Positions 7,662 to 8,888 of a stretch of DNA of 8,888 nt are shown in pieces; position 1 is the stretch's first letter; each line of letters opens with the position of its first letter. Under the pieces are notes generated by a model, which saw only the letters and a list, made by a program, of their open reading frames with translations, had not been told where the DNA came from and searched no databases. The translations under genes were made by a program, and so were the position numbers. Origin of the DNA: Methanobacterium sp. (GTDB lineage Archaea > Methanobacteriota > Methanobacteria > Methanobacteriales > Methanobacteriaceae); contig WASR01000237.1 of the NCBI GenBank assembly GCA_009712615.1, positions 1,450 to 10,337 of the forward strand, written 5' to 3'.

Positions 7662-7676
7662 GTACTTGTTGAGTAC
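7662..7676 (-). promoter_or_regulatory. Inverted repeat just upstream of the mvk TATA-like box, possible operator
   Basis: GTACT-TGTTG-AGTAC on the plus strand is a perfect 5-bp inverted repeat with a 5-nt spacer. It ends 6 nt upstream of the candidate mvk TATA box, where a regulator could act on TFB/TBP recruitment. A repeat this short could be chance. Confidence 0.2.
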
Positions 7677-7958
7677 TGTTTAAATCATGAAAATCCCAAT
7701 TAAGAGATTCTAAGTCCTAAACTAATCTAATTTAACTATTCAAACTATTTTTTTCATGTTCAATCTTTATTTATTAATTCTGTTTTGATGGGTTTAAATT
7801 GAAATGATCGTGAAATTTATTATTTAATTCATGTCCTATACAGGATATTCGCTGGGATTTTTATTCCGGGGTTAGAATGTTCCTGGTTGGAAATTCAGAT
7901 ATTCTTTTAAAGATTCATGGTTTTGAATTTTTTTTTCAAAGTTCAGATTCTCTAAATG

Positions 7959-7986
7959 ATCCATGGCCTGTTATTTTTCCATGGAT
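7959..7986 (-). other. Hairpin after the MEMO gene
   Basis: ATCCATGG (7959-7966) and CCATGGAT (7979-7986) form a perfect 8-bp stem with a 12-nt loop, starting 17 nt after the MEMO stop. The stem contains two CCATGG palindromes. No oligo-U run follows on the transcript, so intrinsic termination of the archaeal kind is not supported. It could instead stabilise the message 3' end. Confidence 0.35.
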
Positions 7987-8003
7987 GAACTTTCTCTGTT
8001 TTT

Positions 8004-8843
8004 TTATCTGAATACCATCGATGCGTAGGCAACCACTGAACTGTCATCGCCTGTTGTGTCTCCACTTGTGGCGTATTTTTTTAGTTCGGATGAATTTGCT
8101 CCCATCTGTTTTACTGCCGTGAGTGTTGCTGCAACTGGACCGTATCCACACATGGTTACGTTTTGTTTGGCCACAACATTCATCATGCGTTTTTCATCCA
8201 TTGCATTTATGGCTTCTATTACTTGCATATCCTGTATGTATGCCTGTTTTTTTGGCTGATAGTGTGTAAAGTCCGTGCTTGCTATGACAACCACGTCTCT
8301 ATCTAGTTCTTCTGCAGCCTGTACAATTGAAACACCTATCTCCATCGATGTTTGGAGGTCCTGCATCCACATGGTGACTGGTACGAATTTGAAGTCTGGA
8401 TCTAGGTACTGGAGAAACGGCAGCTGTACTTCTGCACTGTGTTCCCTTAGGTGTGCATCTGGATTTGAGTCCATAATTCCTGTTTTTTCCATGAGCAGAT
8501 CTGCAAGGGCTTCATCTATCTTTACATTTCCCAGTGGTGTTTCCCATGATCCCTGGTTCATGGTAGATACTCCTGATCCCAAGCCTGTGTGGTTGGGACA
8601 AAGTACTATGAATGTTTCTGGAAATCCGTCCTCTGCTATATCATGGTAGCTGTGTGCTGCTACTGGTCCGGAGTAGATGTAACCTGCATGGGGTGCTACA
8701 ACACCCTTTATATTTCTTTTATTCCCAATTTCAGGAATAGTTCCAGGACCTAAACTGTTTTTAAAGCACCATTCTATTTGTTTTCTAAGCATTTCAGGGT
8801 CTTTTTCATAAAAAAGTCCTGCAACAGCAGGTTTTCTTATCAT
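8004..8843 (-). CDS. MEMO1-family metalloprotein (AmmeMemoRadiSam system protein B-like)
   Basis: Member of the MEMO family (PF01875), related in fold to extradiol ring-cleavage dioxygenases. The archaeal biochemical role is not established. The 279 residues are typical of prokaryotic members. The N-terminal signature RKPAVAGLFY is at 3-12 and PHAGYIYSG with His52 at 51-59. CPNH holds His85, REHSAEVQLPF is at 133-143 and STDFTHY with Asp191 and His194 is at 189-195. MCGYGP holds Cys232 and GDTTGDDSSVVAYAS spans 261-275. His52, His85 and Cys232 correspond to the metal ligands His49, His81 and Cys244 of human MEMO1, so the metal site appears intact. The ATG has GAAGGTG at 8849-8855 five nt upstream and abuts the stop of an upstream frame. 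Its conserved position next to mvk in Methanobacteriales suggests, but does not show, a link with isoprenoid metabolism. Confidence 0.93.
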   Translation of the reverse strand: MIRKPAVAGLFYEKDPEMLRKQIEWCFKNSLGPGTIPEIGNKRNIKGVVAPHAGYIYSGPVAAHSYHDIAEDGFPETFIVLCPNHTGLGSGVSTMNQGSWETPLGNVKIDEALADLLMEKTGIMDSNPDAHLREHSAEVQLPFLQYLDPDFKFVPVTMWMQDLQTSMEIGVSIVQAAEELDRDVVVIASTDFTHYQPKKQAYIQDMQVIEAINAMDEKRMMNVVAKQNVTMCGYGPVAATLTAVKQMGANSSELKKYATSGDTTGDDSSVVAYASMVFR

Positions 8844-8888
8844 TTATACACCTTCTTCAAGCTTTATAATGTCTCGAAACAAATATCC
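8844..8888 (-). CDS. Partial 3' end of an upstream gene (14 C-terminal residues)
   Basis: The minus-strand frame entering from the right edge is open for 14 codons, encoding GYLFRDIIKLEEGV, and ends in a TAA (8844-8846) that directly abuts the MEMO ATG. The MEMO ribosome binding site GAAGGTG lies inside these last codons, the same tight arrangement seen at the rnj and idsA junctions. In Methanothermobacter the gene before MEMO is, from memory, ribosomal protein S2 (rpsB), but this tail is too short to recognise. The frame could be chance: the stretch also contains TTATAAAG, which could be a TATA element. Confidence 0.4.
   Translation of the reverse strand, partial: GYLFRDIIKLEEGV

Larger units (their letters stand above)
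7615..8003. other. 389-nt AT-rich intergenic region between MEMO gene and mvk
   Basis: No convincing gene is present. In transcription order it holds an 8-bp hairpin just after the MEMO stop (7959-7986) and a 30-codon minus-strand ORF (ATG at 7962-7964, TAA at 7872-7874). It then holds a small inverted repeat TCCT-ATAC-AGGA (7834-7845), long AT-rich sequence, the inverted repeat GTACT/AGTAC (7662-7676) and a TATA-like box (7647-7655) for mvk. The 30-residue peptide is hydrophilic and unrecognised, with no good ribosome binding site. I do not annotate it as a gene. No RNA gene was seen. Confidence 0.5.

Noticed and set aside
1..8888. Mobile element, CRISPR array, toxin-antitoxin or defence system
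   Set aside because: No transposase, integrase, terminal repeats, regularly spaced repeats or defence domains seen; all clear genes are core metabolism or translation.

Overview
The window looks like a chromosomal segment of a methanogenic archaeon of the Methanobacteriales, most like a mesophilic Methanobacterium. This rests on an archaeal-type GluRS, an isopentenyl phosphate kinase, a type II IPP isomerase, an archaeal short-chain prenyl transferase and an archaeal RNase J. From memory, Methanothermobacter thermautotrophicus has the same gene order (MEMO, mvk, ipk, fni, rnj, idsA, gltX). The DNA is AT-rich, especially between genes. Every gene I can support lies on the minus strand, so the window reads right to left in the direction of transcription.

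Layout in transcription order: 8844-8888 is the probable 3' tip of an upstream gene, whose stop directly abuts the next ATG. 8004-8843 is a MEMO-family metalloprotein. 7615-8003 is a 389-nt AT-rich gap with a hairpin, a doubtful 30-codon ORF and the probable mevalonate kinase promoter. 6625-7614 is mevalonate kinase. 6394-6624 is a 231-nt gap with two adjacent inverted repeats placed where a leader RNA would start. 5602-6393 is isopentenyl phosphate kinase (TTG start), followed 24 nt later by type II IPP isomerase (4522-5577), then RNase J (3176-4525, 4-nt ATGA overlap) and the GGPP/FPP synthase idsA (2190-3176, 1-nt overlap). 1700-2189 is a 490-nt gap with an open frame that may be a gene relic. 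5-1699 is glutamyl-tRNA synthetase, complete but with an ambiguous non-ATG start.

Functionally this is the lower half of archaeal isoprenoid synthesis. Mevalonate kinase makes mevalonate 5-phosphate. Enzymes not encoded here convert that to isopentenyl phosphate. IPK makes IPP, Fni isomerises it to DMAPP, and IdsA condenses the C5 units to FPP/GGPP for membrane ether lipids. No phosphomevalonate kinase or diphosphomevalonate decarboxylase is present, as expected for the modified archaeal route. RNase J sits inside the isoprenoid operon and appears translationally coupled on both sides. MEMO and GluRS flank it.

No tRNA, rRNA, CRISPR array, insertion sequence or defence system was seen. The most interesting unexplained parts are the structured ipk leader, the gltX start region and the two long gaps.
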